Assembly: GCF_004114425.1 (NCBI RefSeq)
Contig: NZ_RDQF01000001.1
Span: forward strand, 284,813 to 348,812
Direction: 5' to 3'
Source of the DNA: Bradyrhizobium vignae
GTDB lineage: Bacteria; Pseudomonadota; Alphaproteobacteria; Rhizobiales; Xanthobacteraceae
Length of the DNA: 64,000 nt
Shown here: in pieces, positions 47,608 through 56,477 of the stretch
Numbering within the stretch: position 1 is the stretch's first letter
Layout of the letters: each line of letters starts with the position of its first letter
The notes under the pieces: model-generated
The model's input: only the letters and a program-made list of their open reading frames with translations
Database searches by the model: none
Told to the model about the DNA's origin: nothing
Program-made: the position numbers and the translations under genes

Positions 47608-49239
47608 TCAGGCCAGTTCGGGGTTGCGGGAGCGATCGGACAAGGCGGTGGAGAGGACGTTACCAAGAGCGCTCTGCTTGTCGCGGCGGCGTTGCACCGA
47701 GGAGGGTATGCGCATGGCTTCGCGGTACTTCGCGACCGTGCGGCGGGCAATATCAATGCCCGAGGCGCGCAAGCGTTCCACGATGGTGTCATCCGACAGG
47801 ATCGCGGAGGGCTCCTCCGAATCGATCAGCTGCTTGATGTGGTGACGCACGGCTTCCGCCGAATGCGCCTCACCGCCGTCGGCCGAGGCGATCGAGGCCG
47901 TGAAGAAATATTTCAGCTCGAACGTGCCGCGGTTGGTCGCCATATATTTGTTGGCGGTGACGCGCGACACCGTGGATTCATGCATCTGGATGGCATCAGC
48001 GACGGCCTTCAGATTGAGCGGCCGCAGGTGCGCGACGCCATGGGTGAAGAAGCCGTCCTGCTGGCGCACGATCTCGGTTGCAACCTTCAGGATGGTGCGG
48101 GCGCGCTGGTCGAGCGCGCGCACGAGCCAGGTCGCGTTCTGCAGCGCGTCGGTGAAATACGACTTGTCGCCGTCCTTGCCGATCTTCTTCGACAGCTCGG
48201 AATAGTAGGTCTGGTTGACCAGCACGCGCGGCAAGGTGTCGCTATTGAGCTCGACATGCCAGCCGCCGTCGGGGCCCGGACGGACATAGACATCGGGCAC
48301 CATGGTCTGCAGGCGCGCCGAGCCGAACTTCATGCCCGGCTTGGGATTGAGGCGGCGGATCTCGCCGATCATGTCGGCGATGTCCTCGTCGTCGACGCCG
48401 CAGATCTTGCGCAAGGCAACGATGTCACGCTTGGCCAAGAGATCGAGATGCTCGACCAGGGCCTGCATCGCGGGGTCGTAGCGGTCGAGCTCGCGCAGCT
48501 GGATCGCCAGGCATTCGCTCAACGACCGCGCGCAGACGCCGGGCGGGTCGAATTTTTGCAGCACGGCAAGGACGTCCTCGACCTCCTGCTGCGTTGCGCC
48601 GAGACGCTCGGCGGCCTGGCCGAGATCGGGCGGCAGATAGCCGGCCTCGTCGACGAGATCGATCAGGTACTGGCCGATCAGGCGCTGGGCGGGGGCGGTG
48701 AAGGCGACCGAGAGCTGCTCGGTGAGATGATCCGACAACGTTGTCTCGGCCGCGACAAAAGCTTCGAGATTGTAGTCTTCGTCACCCGAGGCGCCGCCGC
48801 CCCATTCGGTATAGGTGGTCGGCACGGCATCCTGGGCGTTGCGCGCCGCAGCCTCGGCCGGCTCCTCGGAGAAGACGTTGTCGAGGCCGGTGTCCAGGGT
48901 CTGCTCGATCTCGGCGCGGGTGCCGAGATCCTTGCTCATCCATTCTTCCTGGCCCGGCTCGAAGGCCTCGCCGCTGCCGCCGAAGCCGTCGTCGCCAACA
49001 CCGTCACCTTGACCACCGGAATCGTTGCCATCGCCGTACTGGCCGGCCTCGGCCGAGGCCTCGCCCGCGGGGGCCTCGTCATTGGCCCGCTCCAGGAGGG
49101 GGTTACGCTCAAGCTCCTCTTCCACGAAGGTGGTGAGATCGAGATTGGACAATTGCAGCAGCTTGATCGCCTGCATCAGCTGCGGCGTCATGACCAGCGA
49201 CTGCGATTGCCGGAACTCTAATCTCTGCGTGAGCGCCAT
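47608..49239 (-). CDS. rpoN: RNA polymerase sigma-54 factor
   Basis: 543 aa. Region I: MALTQRLEFRQSQSLVMTPQLMQAIKLLQLSNLDL, Gln/Leu-rich for activator response. An acidic region II (residues about 55-130) precedes the core-binding domain (LTEQLSVAF onward). Region III ends in the HTH (LRASGIDIARRT) and the RpoN box ARRTVAKYREAM, which reads the -24 promoter element. Bradyrhizobium has two rpoN genes; this one is in the housekeeping lptB-rpoN-hpf-ptsN setting, not with symbiosis genes. Confidence 0.97.
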   Translation of the reverse strand: MALTQRLEFRQSQSLVMTPQLMQAIKLLQLSNLDLTTFVEEELERNPLLERANDEAPAGEASAEAGQYGDGNDSGGQGDGVGDDGFGGSGEAFEPGQEEWMSKDLGTRAEIEQTLDTGLDNVFSEEPAEAAARNAQDAVPTTYTEWGGGASGDEDYNLEAFVAAETTLSDHLTEQLSVAFTAPAQRLIGQYLIDLVDEAGYLPPDLGQAAERLGATQQEVEDVLAVLQKFDPPGVCARSLSECLAIQLRELDRYDPAMQALVEHLDLLAKRDIVALRKICGVDDEDIADMIGEIRRLNPKPGMKFGSARLQTMVPDVYVRPGPDGGWHVELNSDTLPRVLVNQTYYSELSKKIGKDGDKSYFTDALQNATWLVRALDQRARTILKVATEIVRQQDGFFTHGVAHLRPLNLKAVADAIQMHESTVSRVTANKYMATNRGTFELKYFFTASIASADGGEAHSAEAVRHHIKQLIDSEEPSAILSDDTIVERLRASGIDIARRTVAKYREAMRIPSSVQRRRDKQSALGNVLSTALSDRSRNPELA

Positions 49240-49329
49240 GAAGCAAGAACCGTTCCCAAAAATTGGTCCGATTTTTGCTTATCCTAGTCCGAGCCCGATG
49301 TACACGTCTTGACGGATTGGAAAAAAGGG

Positions 49330-50340
49330 CTAGAGGCGGAACTCCTCGCCAAGGTAAAGGCGGCGCACGTCCGGATCAGCAACGATCTCATCCGGCGTCC
49401 CCTCGGTCAAGATTTCCCCGGCATAGACGATATAGGCGCGATCGGTGAGACCGAGCGTCTCGCGGACATTGTGGTCGGTGATGAGCACGCCGATGCCGCG
49501 ATTGGTGAGATGGCGGACGAGGTCCTGGATGTCGCCGACGGCGATCGGGTCGATGCCGGCGAAGGGCTCGTCGAGCAGCATGTAGTTCGGCCGCGTCGCC
49601 AGCGCGCGTGCGATCTCGACGCGGCGGCGTTCGCCGCCGGACAGCGCGATCGACGGCGATTTGCGCAGGCGCGTGATGTTGAACTCGTCGAGCAACGAAT
49701 CGAGCTGCTGCTCGCGTTTCTTGCGCGAGGGCTCGACCACTTCGAGCACGGCGCGGATGTTCTGCTCGACGGTGAGGCCGCGGAAGATCGAGGCTTCCTG
49801 CGGCAGGTAGCCGATGCCGAGCCGCGCGCGCTGATACATCGGCAGCTTCGTCACATCATGGCCGTCGAGCTCGATCGCGCCGCGGTCGGCCTTGATCAGG
49901 CCGGTGATCATGTAGAACACGGTGGTCTTGCCGGCGCCGTTCGGGCCGAGCAGGCCGACCGCTTCGCCTCGGCGCACATAGATGCTGACGCCGCGCACCA
50001 CCTGGCGGCTGCCGAAGGCTTTTTCCACATTATGCACAGCCAGGAAGCCGGGCCGCTTCAGCAGCTGCGGCCCGCCTGCGCCATTGGATTTGCTGGCGGC
50101 CCTGACCGGGTGGACCGGCTGCGGCCGCGGCGGCTCGACTTGATAGTCGGCCTGGTAGTCCGCCTGGAACTGGTCGGGCGCACGCATCGGCTGCTCCCGG
50201 GTGATCGGCGGCGCGTCCCTGACAGGACTGGCCATGAGGCCGCCGACGCTGTCACCGAGTGCGGTAATGTCCTGACGCGCAAATCCAGGCCGGCCACGTT
50301 TGGCGGGGCGCCGACGGAACATGCTGAAGAGATCGACCAT
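49330..50340 (-). CDS. lptB: LPS export system ATP-binding protein LptB
   Basis: 336 aa. ATPase of the LptBFG extractor for lipopolysaccharide: Walker [24 protein letters not shown] (Q-loop), signature [16 protein letters not shown], Walker [14 protein letters not shown], switch His in [11 protein letters not shown]. It is about 95 residues longer than E. coli LptB owing to a Pro/Gln-rich, likely disordered N-terminal extension ([18 protein letters not shown]). 222 nt from lptA. Confidence 0.95.
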   Translation of the reverse strand: MVDLFSMFRRRPAKRGRPGFARQDITALGDSVGGLMASPVRDAPPITREQPMRAPDQFQADYQADYQVEPPRPQPVHPVRAASKSNGAGGPQLLKRPGFLAVHNVEKAFGSRQVVRGVSIYVRRGEAVGLLGPNGAGKTTVFYMITGLIKADRGAIELDGHDVTKLPMYQRARLGIGYLPQEASIFRGLTVEQNIRAVLEVVEPSRKKREQQLDSLLDEFNITRLRKSPSIALSGGERRRVEIARALATRPNYMLLDEPFAGIDPIAVGDIQDLVRHLTNRGIGVLITDHNVRETLGLTDRAYIVYAGEILTEGTPDEIVADPDVRRLYLGEEFRL

Positions 50341-50562
50341 CCCCGCCTTCTAGCCTTGCGCGTTTCGTGCGCGAAATTCGCGTGATCTGCCACGCCAGCC
50401 AGACCGATTCGCTGACGCAGCATGAGTGAAGGGATGTCTCATGCCCAGTGAAACACGCCCGAAAAGCGGCGAACCCCGCTTCGAAAGCCCTGCGCGCTAG
50501 ATACAGTCTCGCCGCGCAGGCTTCAACCTCGGATCGGGAGCACCCGAGCCAAGTGATTGAAT

Positions 50563-51279
50563 TTACTTTTGTTTGCTTGCGCCGGGCAGCTGCAAGGGCG
50601 GCGCCGCGCCGGATTTGCCGCCCTGGCCGCAATCATTGCTGCCACCCTGCGGCATCAGGACCTGGACTCCCCGTCCGCTGTCAGATTCCACGCGCGACAC
50701 GCCGGTGGTCATATCGACGGTCAGGCGGTCGCCGCGCATGACGTTCTTGCACTGGGTCAGGACCACCTGGCCCGAGCCGCCGAGCATGGTGATGAGATTG
50801 GTCCGGGTGTCGAAGATGGCAGTCTCGCCTGTCACCACCTGGTCCTTCTGGGTGACCACGACATTGCCGCGTGCCTCCAACCGCTTGATCGAGGAGCTGC
50901 CGCTCGGTCCTGGCGTCGCCGACTGCATCGGCGCCGATTTCGCGCCCTTCGCCGGTGCGGGCTGCGGCGTGGCCGGCTTGTCGCCGCCCGAATCGTAAAA
51001 CACCACGAGCGTCTTCGAGGTCATGGTGGTGTCGCCCTGCACGACCTTCACATTGCCGGCGAAGGTCGCCTCCTTCTTCTTGTCGCGCATTTCCAGCGAC
51101 GCGGCCTCGATCTGGATCGGCTGATCGCGGTTCTGCGAAAAGCCCTGCATCGCGTTGGGCACGCCTTGCATCGCGCCCTGCGCGATGGCCGCACCCGTGA
51201 CGAGCAGCGCGAGGCCGACGGCGAGCGCGGCCTTGCCGACGACAGCGTTGCGCGAAAAACGGTTCATCATGAAAATCAC
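50563..51279 (-). CDS. lptA: LPS export periplasmic bridge protein LptA
   Basis: 238 aa; starts with GTG 51279 overlapping the lptC stop (GTGA), or ATG 51267. Signal peptide (AALAVGLALLVTGAAIAQG). OstA/LptA beta-jellyroll: DQPIQIEAASLEMRDKKKEATFAGNVKVVQGD, LEARGNVVVTQKDQVVTGETAIFD, GQVVLTQCKNVMRGDRLTVDMTTGVSRVES. A Pro/Ala/Ser linker interrupts the middle (about residues 100-130), longer than in E. coli. Forms the periplasmic bridge between LptC and LptD. Confidence 0.93.
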   Translation of the reverse strand: MIFMMNRFSRNAVVGKAALAVGLALLVTGAAIAQGAMQGVPNAMQGFSQNRDQPIQIEAASLEMRDKKKEATFAGNVKVVQGDTTMTSKTLVVFYDSGGDKPATPQPAPAKGAKSAPMQSATPGPSGSSSIKRLEARGNVVVTQKDQVVTGETAIFDTRTNLITMLGGSGQVVLTQCKNVMRGDRLTVDMTTGVSRVESDSGRGVQVLMPQGGSNDCGQGGKSGAAPPLQLPGASKQK

Positions 51280-52007
51280 TTTGAATTGGCAGGCTTGTTC
51301 TGAGGCGTGCGTGTCTTCGCCGGCGCGGGCTCGGATGGAACGGGCTGGGCGGCAGCGGGCTCGTCCAGCTTGTCCAGATGCATCACCACATTGCCCTCGA
51401 AGCGGATGACGTCACCGCCTTCGGTAATTCGCAGGCGATCCGCGCTCAGCGTGCCATTGGTCAGCTTGACGTCGACGCGCTCGTCCGAGGTGACCGTGCC
51501 CTTGCCCATGTCGACGAAGGCCGAGTTCAGCCGCGCCTCATAGCCGGTCGAGGTGCGCAGGAAGATGTCCTCGTGCAGATCGAGCTGCTGCTGCTTATTG
51601 TCGAAGCGGCCGGTGCGGGCGTCGAGGAACAAGGTCGATTGATCCTCCATCAGCACCTTCGCCCGCAAATCCGAGAGATCGACATGATCGGGGTCGGTGA
51701 TGTCCTGTGTCGCGGTCTTGGCCCAGAGCTCGTAAGGCCGCTGGTCCGGCGTGTAACCGGCGAGGTGCGGCGTCTCCATCGTGATCCTGGTGCCGGATAC
51801 CACCATATTTCCGGAATCGAGCGGCAGCTTCGGCATCAGCATGCGGAACGGATTGAAGATCGAGACGCCGACGATGGCAGCCATGGACAGCAGCACCGCA
51901 CCCGGTACCGCGATGCGCAGAATCCGCACCAGGCGGCTGTGGCGCGCCGCGCTGGCGAACTTCGCCGCAAGCGCGGCGTCGTAGGTGGGATTCTGGGCCG
52001 AATTCAC
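51276..52007 (-). CDS. lptC: LPS export system periplasmic protein LptC
   Basis: 243 aa bitopic inner-membrane protein: N-terminal membrane helix LVRILRIAVPGAVLLSMAAIVGVSIF, then the LptC/YrbK jellyroll (MVVSGTRITMETPHLAGYTPDQRPYELWAKTATQDI, MEDQSTLFLDARTGRFDNKQQQLDL). A Pro/Ala/Lys-rich tail ends the protein. First of the lptC-lptA-lptB set. 142 nt separate it from nrnC. Confidence 0.92.
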   Translation of the reverse strand: MNSAQNPTYDAALAAKFASAARHSRLVRILRIAVPGAVLLSMAAIVGVSIFNPFRMLMPKLPLDSGNMVVSGTRITMETPHLAGYTPDQRPYELWAKTATQDITDPDHVDLSDLRAKVLMEDQSTLFLDARTGRFDNKQQQLDLHEDIFLRTSTGYEARLNSAFVDMGKGTVTSDERVDVKLTNGTLSADRLRITEGGDVIRFEGNVVMHLDKLDEPAAAQPVPSEPAPAKTRTPQNKPANSK

Positions 52008-52149
52008 CTGGGCTCCTACTTACCTCGGCTCCTGACTATCGCTCGGCCCCATTCTATCCGGCGCCGCCCAAATATGCAGCCGGCGACAGGCCGTTACGAA
52101 AGTGTCCGAAACGGGGCGGCAACCCCTGGCCAATCGCAGCGAGAGCCCC

Positions 52150-52764
52150 TTAGGAATGCGCGAAAATGTCCTCTTCCGCCCAGCCCTGGAGGTCGAGAAG
52201 AGCGCGAGTCGGCAGGAAATCGAAACAAGCCTGCGCCAGCGCGGCGCGGCCTTCCCGGACCAGCATGGCGTCGAGCCGCTCGCGCAAGGCATGCAGATGC
52301 AGCACGTCGGAGGCGGCGTAGGCGAGCTGCGGCTCGCTGAGGCTGTCGGAACCCCAGTCGCTGGACTGCTGCTGCTTGGAGAGGTCGATGTTGAGCACCT
52401 CGCGCACGAGGTCCTTGAGGCCGTGGCGGTCGGTATAGGTGCGGGTCAGGCGGGAGGCAATCTTGGTGCAATAGATCGGTCCGGTCATGACGCCGAAGGT
52501 CTGGTACAGGACCGCGATATCGAACCGCGCGAAGTGGAAGATTTTCGTGACCGCCGGATTGGCCAAAAGCGCCTTCAGGTTCGGCGCGTCGGTGTGCCCC
52601 TTGGGGATCTGCACCACGTCGGCGCTGCCGTCACCGGGCGAGAGCTGCACCACGCAGAGCCGGTCACGGTGCGGGTTCAGCCCCATGGTCTCGGTATCGA
52701 TCGCCACCGCTCCGGTGTAGCGGGACAGGTCGGGCAGGTCGCCGCGGTGCAGGCGTACGGTCAT
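52150..52764 (-). CDS. nrnC: NrnC-type DEDDy 3'-5' exoribonuclease (RNase D-like)
   Basis: 204 aa, much shorter than RNase D and lacking HRDC domains. DEDDy exonuclease residues: AIDTETMGL (Exo I), FHFARFDIAVL (Exo II), YAASDVLHLHAL (Exo III with Tyr). The start RLHRGDLPDL and the end EEDIFAHS match, from memory, NrnC of Bartonella/Brucella, which degrades dinucleotides and pGpG and replaces Orn in Alphaproteobacteria. A link to c-di-GMP turnover would fit the PilZ gene elsewhere in the window. Confidence 0.88.
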   Translation of the reverse strand: MTVRLHRGDLPDLSRYTGAVAIDTETMGLNPHRDRLCVVQLSPGDGSADVVQIPKGHTDAPNLKALLANPAVTKIFHFARFDIAVLYQTFGVMTGPIYCTKIASRLTRTYTDRHGLKDLVREVLNIDLSKQQQSSDWGSDSLSEPQLAYAASDVLHLHALRERLDAMLVREGRAALAQACFDFLPTRALLDLQGWAEEDIFAHS

Positions 52765-52805
52765 GGCGGGTCAAAACCTCGGGTCGAATCGGTGCATTTT
52801 GCAGG

Positions 52806-52852
52806 CTAGAGCACGATCCGGAGAGTGCGAAGCGGTTTTCCGACGAGACCAT
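52806..52852. repeat. Partial copy of the agcatgatccggaaaagtg repeat (family 3)
   Basis: Reads tagagcacgatccggagag then gaagcggttttccgacgaga, a diverged version of 60735-60779. Lies between nrnC and the GT22-like gene. Confidence 0.6.
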
Positions 52853-52912
52853 GCGAACCGGCCGCGGCCGCGTTTATCTGCTGGCGGCGGACCGCGCAAG
52901 CGTCAGTCGCAG

Positions 52913-54442
52913 TCAGTCATTGAGACGCACCAGGACGTCGTTGATCCCGAAGGGGCCGGTCGTGAACGCATCGCAAGCGCCACGCCGGACGAAGACGCAG
53001 GTGTTGATGTCATGGCTCGCGAGGGCACAGGTTCGCTTGGAAAAGTCCGGGGGCAGTTCTCCGGCCAGCGACGCCGGGGCGATGATGCGGTTGAATTCGC
53101 GTTGGTGCTTTTGCACCAGCGCCGAAAGCTGTCCATTGACCAGAGGATCGTCCTGATAGAAGGAATAGACCGGACGACCGATCGCGAGTTGCCCGCGGCC
53201 CGGCAGGAACGGGTCGTGCATGCCGTACAGGGCGAGACCGCAGAATTCCGGATCGACGTCAAGGTCCGTCGCCAATTTCGCCTCGGCCGTGCCGAGCATC
53301 CAGTTGTGGCGCATGGTGTAGGTCGCGCCTGACAATCCCAGCGACAGCAGCACCCAACCCGCGCAGACGACGGGAAGGCCCCAGTGCCGCCACCCAGGGC
53401 GTTGGCGCATCAACTGGACCCAATCCGCCGAGCCAAGCGCCGCAGCGATGATCAGCAAGGGGATCGACAGGAAGATGAAGCGATATTCCTTGTGCGCGAT
53501 CATGCTGTGAAATGCGACGTTCACGATCGCCGCGACGATCAGCAGCGGGGCATGTTGCCAGCCACGCCGGAGCGCCATCAGCATCAGCAGCGTCGCTCCC
53601 GACCACAGGATAGACATCAGCTGGATGTAAGCCATCGGCGGCGCGACGCCGAATTCCGACGCCCTGTCATGCAGGAGATTTTGCTGAATGTTGAGGACGA
53701 GCCACGCGAACGGAATCGAGCCGTTGGCGAGGTCGACGCCAGCCGCGACCGCCAGAGCGGCGCATCCGCCGGCAATCAGGGCAATTGCGTTGCGCAGATC
53801 CCGCCAGCAGGCGCCCAGCACGAACACGGCGCAGGCCGGCGCATATTGGAAGCGCCAGACGAAAGCGAGCCCGAGCAATGCGCCGCCGGCAAAGAGGCGG
53901 TTGCGCGAGGGTTCTCCGGTCAGCAGCAAGGCTGCCGGCAGGATGAGGGCCGTCGTCAGCGGTTCGCTCAGCGTGTGAGGCGCGAAATAGACGAGCTCGA
54001 ACCAGACCGCGGCGGCAAGCGCCGCGACGATGGCATGCGCGCGCGAGATCCGCGCGCCGAAATGCCAGGCGGTTGCGACGATCGACAGCGACGCAAGGCT
54101 GACGAGCAGGCGAGGCGCGACGAAGGCACCCCAGCCGCCGGGTGCAAGCCAGTCGCCCAGCGCGACCGGGCCTGCGAACAAGGTCGGCAAGAACCAGCTT
54201 CGAATGCCGTCACGCCATTCCCAGGTGACGACGCCCTGATGACCGAGCAGGCGCCAGGCCGGCTCCAGATATTGATAGATCTCGTCGTTGTGATTGATGT
54301 TCGGCCAGAAGGCGAGCGGCAGCCGGATGGCCGCGGCGACCAGCAGCAACGCACACAGGACGCCGTATCGCGCTGCCAAGCTTTTGGATTCGCCGGCGGG
54401 AGCGCTGGCGGGAACGAACAGAACTGCGGCACTATCCGTCAT
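52913..54442 (-). CDS. Multi-pass glycosyltransferase, GT22 (ALG9/PIG-B)-like
   Basis: 509 aa with about ten membrane helices. An early lumenal-loop acidic motif, NHNDEIYQYLEPAW, and a later HKEYRFIFLSIPLL resemble the HPDEYxQSLEPA and HKEERF motifs of GT22 mannosyltransferases using lipid-linked sugars; GT22 proteins are rarer in bacteria. Start overlaps the stop of the upstream membrane protein by 1 nt (TAATG). Likely builds or decorates a surface glycan; the sugar and acceptor are unknown. Confidence 0.72.
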   Translation of the reverse strand: MTDSAAVLFVPASAPAGESKSLAARYGVLCALLLVAAAIRLPLAFWPNINHNDEIYQYLEPAWRLLGHQGVVTWEWRDGIRSWFLPTLFAGPVALGDWLAPGGWGAFVAPRLLVSLASLSIVATAWHFGARISRAHAIVAALAAAVWFELVYFAPHTLSEPLTTALILPAALLLTGEPSRNRLFAGGALLGLAFVWRFQYAPACAVFVLGACWRDLRNAIALIAGGCAALAVAAGVDLANGSIPFAWLVLNIQQNLLHDRASEFGVAPPMAYIQLMSILWSGATLLMLMALRRGWQHAPLLIVAAIVNVAFHSMIAHKEYRFIFLSIPLLIIAAALGSADWVQLMRQRPGWRHWGLPVVCAGWVLLSLGLSGATYTMRHNWMLGTAEAKLATDLDVDPEFCGLALYGMHDPFLPGRGQLAIGRPVYSFYQDDPLVNGQLSALVQKHQREFNRIIAPASLAGELPPDFSKRTCALASHDINTCVFVRRGACDAFTTGPFGINDVLVRLND

Positions 54443-55968
54443 TATTTCTTGGCCTCGCCGGCAAAATCGGGCCTGACGTAAACGGTTTCATAGGCCCCAC
54501 TGTATTGCTCGCGCCAGCCACGCCGCTCGACCAGAAACCGCCGTAGCTGCTCATGCGTCCTGACCCACAGCACCGCGTCAATCCGGTATTTGTCGAGCAC
54601 CATGTCCCAAGCCGCTTCGTCGATTTCCCAGCTCACCAGCTTGAAATAGTCGTGCAGCAGATCGTCCGGATAGGCGGTGGCGGCACGGCCGTCGACGAAG
54701 GGCGAGACGGTGCCGTGCGTCTTGAAGATCAGGTAGCCGCCGACATTCCAGTTGTTCAGGACGCGCGCGCCGGCAAGATTCTTTTGCAAATAGCTGGCGT
54801 CTTCGTTCGACAACATGTCCGGCATCGCGAACGCCGGAGCGGCGCGCAGGAAGACCATCGGCAAGGTGCACAGACCGACGATGCCGGCCGCGAGCAGCGG
54901 TCCCTTGACGTCGATATTGGTGAACCGCTCAGGCAGCAGCCGGCTGACGTGCAGCGCCATCGGTACCGCCGAGAAGATGAAGAAGAATGCGATGTACCTG
55001 AACTGATACAGGCCCAGTATCAGGAACAGCCACGACATCAATCGTGGTTCGAGCGGGATCGGCCTTGAATTCCGGAAGCGCAACTCGAGCACGACGAAGG
55101 CCAGCATGTAAAGAATGCCGGGAATGCTGCCCGGCATTTCCATGTTGTGATAGTAGGACAGCCACTCGCCAATATTGTCCTGCACGAAGTGCCCCATCGT
55201 CGCGGCGGTGCCGGCGTAGATGTTCCAGCCGAGCGGATTGACGAATGTCGCAGCAAGACACGCGATGCCGGCGCATGCGAAAATCTTGAGATCAGCCCAG
55301 GCACCGCGGAGCAAGGCTACGGCGAAGAACACGCCGATGACGAAGAAGCCGAGCAGGAAGCCGCCGTGCAAATTGGCCCAGAGCACCATCAGCAGCGGAA
55401 GCAGGAACCATCGCGAGCGTCGCAGGCATTCCCGGTAGAACACGACGCAGAGCAACATCGTGCAGGTGTTGGGCGACACCGCGAGATACACGTTCGGCGA
55501 GGCCTCGTAGAGGGGATAGAGCAGGCACGCCAAGAACACGGCGATGCACACCGCGACCGGCGATGCGCCGGTGCCGACACAGACGGATGTGAGATAGCCG
55601 ACGATCGCCGCGCCACACGCCACTGCTAACACGACGAGCCCGCCAAGGCCTGCATATTGAAACGTGACGCTGGCGAGCGCGTCCCAGAGCCAGGACAGGT
55701 TGAACCATGTCTTGTCGCCGTGGGTGAAAGACCAGGGATCTTGCAAGGGGATGTTGCTGCTCGTCCGGATCAGATCTCCGGCCGCCAGATGCCAGCCGAG
55801 ATCGTAGTGACCGAGCAGGACCGGCGCGTTCAGGACGTAGAACAGGGACATGAACGAGATCAGGAACAGATAGATTCCCGACCTCAGCGCGAACGGGCTG
55901 ATCGCATTCGCAACTTTGTCGAATGTCGGCTCGCGCCAGACTTGGTGCTGATCCACCGATCCCCTCAC
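54442..55968 (-). CDS. Polytopic membrane protein, possible GT-C family glycosyltransferase
   Basis: 508 aa with ten or more membrane helices and a soluble C-terminal ~110 residues (NLAGARVLNNWNVGGYLIFKTHGTVSPFVDGRAATAYPDD). An early loop has HYDLGWHLAAGDLI, an acidic/His loop of the sort found in GT-C enzymes. The NWNVGGYLIF...FVDGR end is shared by many bacterial hypothetical membrane proteins. Coupled to the GT22-like gene (1-nt overlap), so they probably work on the same glycan. Function not established. Confidence 0.6.
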   Translation of the reverse strand: MRGSVDQHQVWREPTFDKVANAISPFALRSGIYLFLISFMSLFYVLNAPVLLGHYDLGWHLAAGDLIRTSSNIPLQDPWSFTHGDKTWFNLSWLWDALASVTFQYAGLGGLVVLAVACGAAIVGYLTSVCVGTGASPVAVCIAVFLACLLYPLYEASPNVYLAVSPNTCTMLLCVVFYRECLRRSRWFLLPLLMVLWANLHGGFLLGFFVIGVFFAVALLRGAWADLKIFACAGIACLAATFVNPLGWNIYAGTAATMGHFVQDNIGEWLSYYHNMEMPGSIPGILYMLAFVVLELRFRNSRPIPLEPRLMSWLFLILGLYQFRYIAFFFIFSAVPMALHVSRLLPERFTNIDVKGPLLAAGIVGLCTLPMVFLRAAPAFAMPDMLSNEDASYLQKNLAGARVLNNWNVGGYLIFKTHGTVSPFVDGRAATAYPDDLLHDYFKLVSWEIDEAAWDMVLDKYRIDAVLWVRTHEQLRRFLVERRGWREQYSGAYETVYVRPDFAGEAKK

Positions 55969-56289
55969 GACGAAGCGAGCCCCAAGGGCTCTTGCGTGCC
56001 CGCCTGGTCGCCGGATGCGAGCTTCGCCGCTGACTTAGAGGCAAGTTATCTAAAGTGGAGTAAATCCGGACGGTGCAATCGAGGGGATTTGGCCGGCGAA
56101 AAGCTGAGGGCACCGGAGCTTGTGTAACGTCCAAGCGGTTGTTTTTACGTGATATTTCCTACCTAACGGCAGCTGGCGATGGAGCGGCCGACATGGCGCT
56201 GTCAGCGCTGATTTGGGAGGACGACCGAGAACGTGGTGAATGAACTCGTCGCCTTCGCGCCGCTCCCCCTTCCAAGTGTGCGAGGTGCT
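55969..56289. other. Intergenic region between the membrane-protein pair and the TetR relic
   Basis: About 320 bp. The first 170 bp are relatively AT-rich (gcaagttatctaaagtgg, cgtgatatttcctacctaac) and probably hold the promoter of the minus-strand pair. Nothing else recognised. Confidence 0.4.
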
Positions 56290-56382
56290 ACGCGAAGGGT
56301 GCGGCTGATCCGGGAGCGCGAGGTGCGATAGGCCATCCTGGACGTCGCAATCGCACGCGGGCCCGAGGCCGCTGATGCAAGC
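56290..56382 (+). pseudogene. Fragment of a TetR-family regulator
   Basis: The frame through 56332 reads VRLIREREVR, an in-frame TAG (56329-56331), then AILDVAIARGPEAAD, resembling the first helix of TetR regulators (REREILDAALxLxAERG). It is broken by the stop and not continued. It lies just upstream of an MFS gene that such a regulator would often control. Confidence 0.35.
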
Positions 56383-56477
56383 CCTGGTTTTTCAGACACG
56401 CCCCCTGCAAATCGCCTTCAGCCGACCTTATCTCCCATTTTCTCGCGCCCCGCCCTGCTCATCCCGAATCGGATGCC

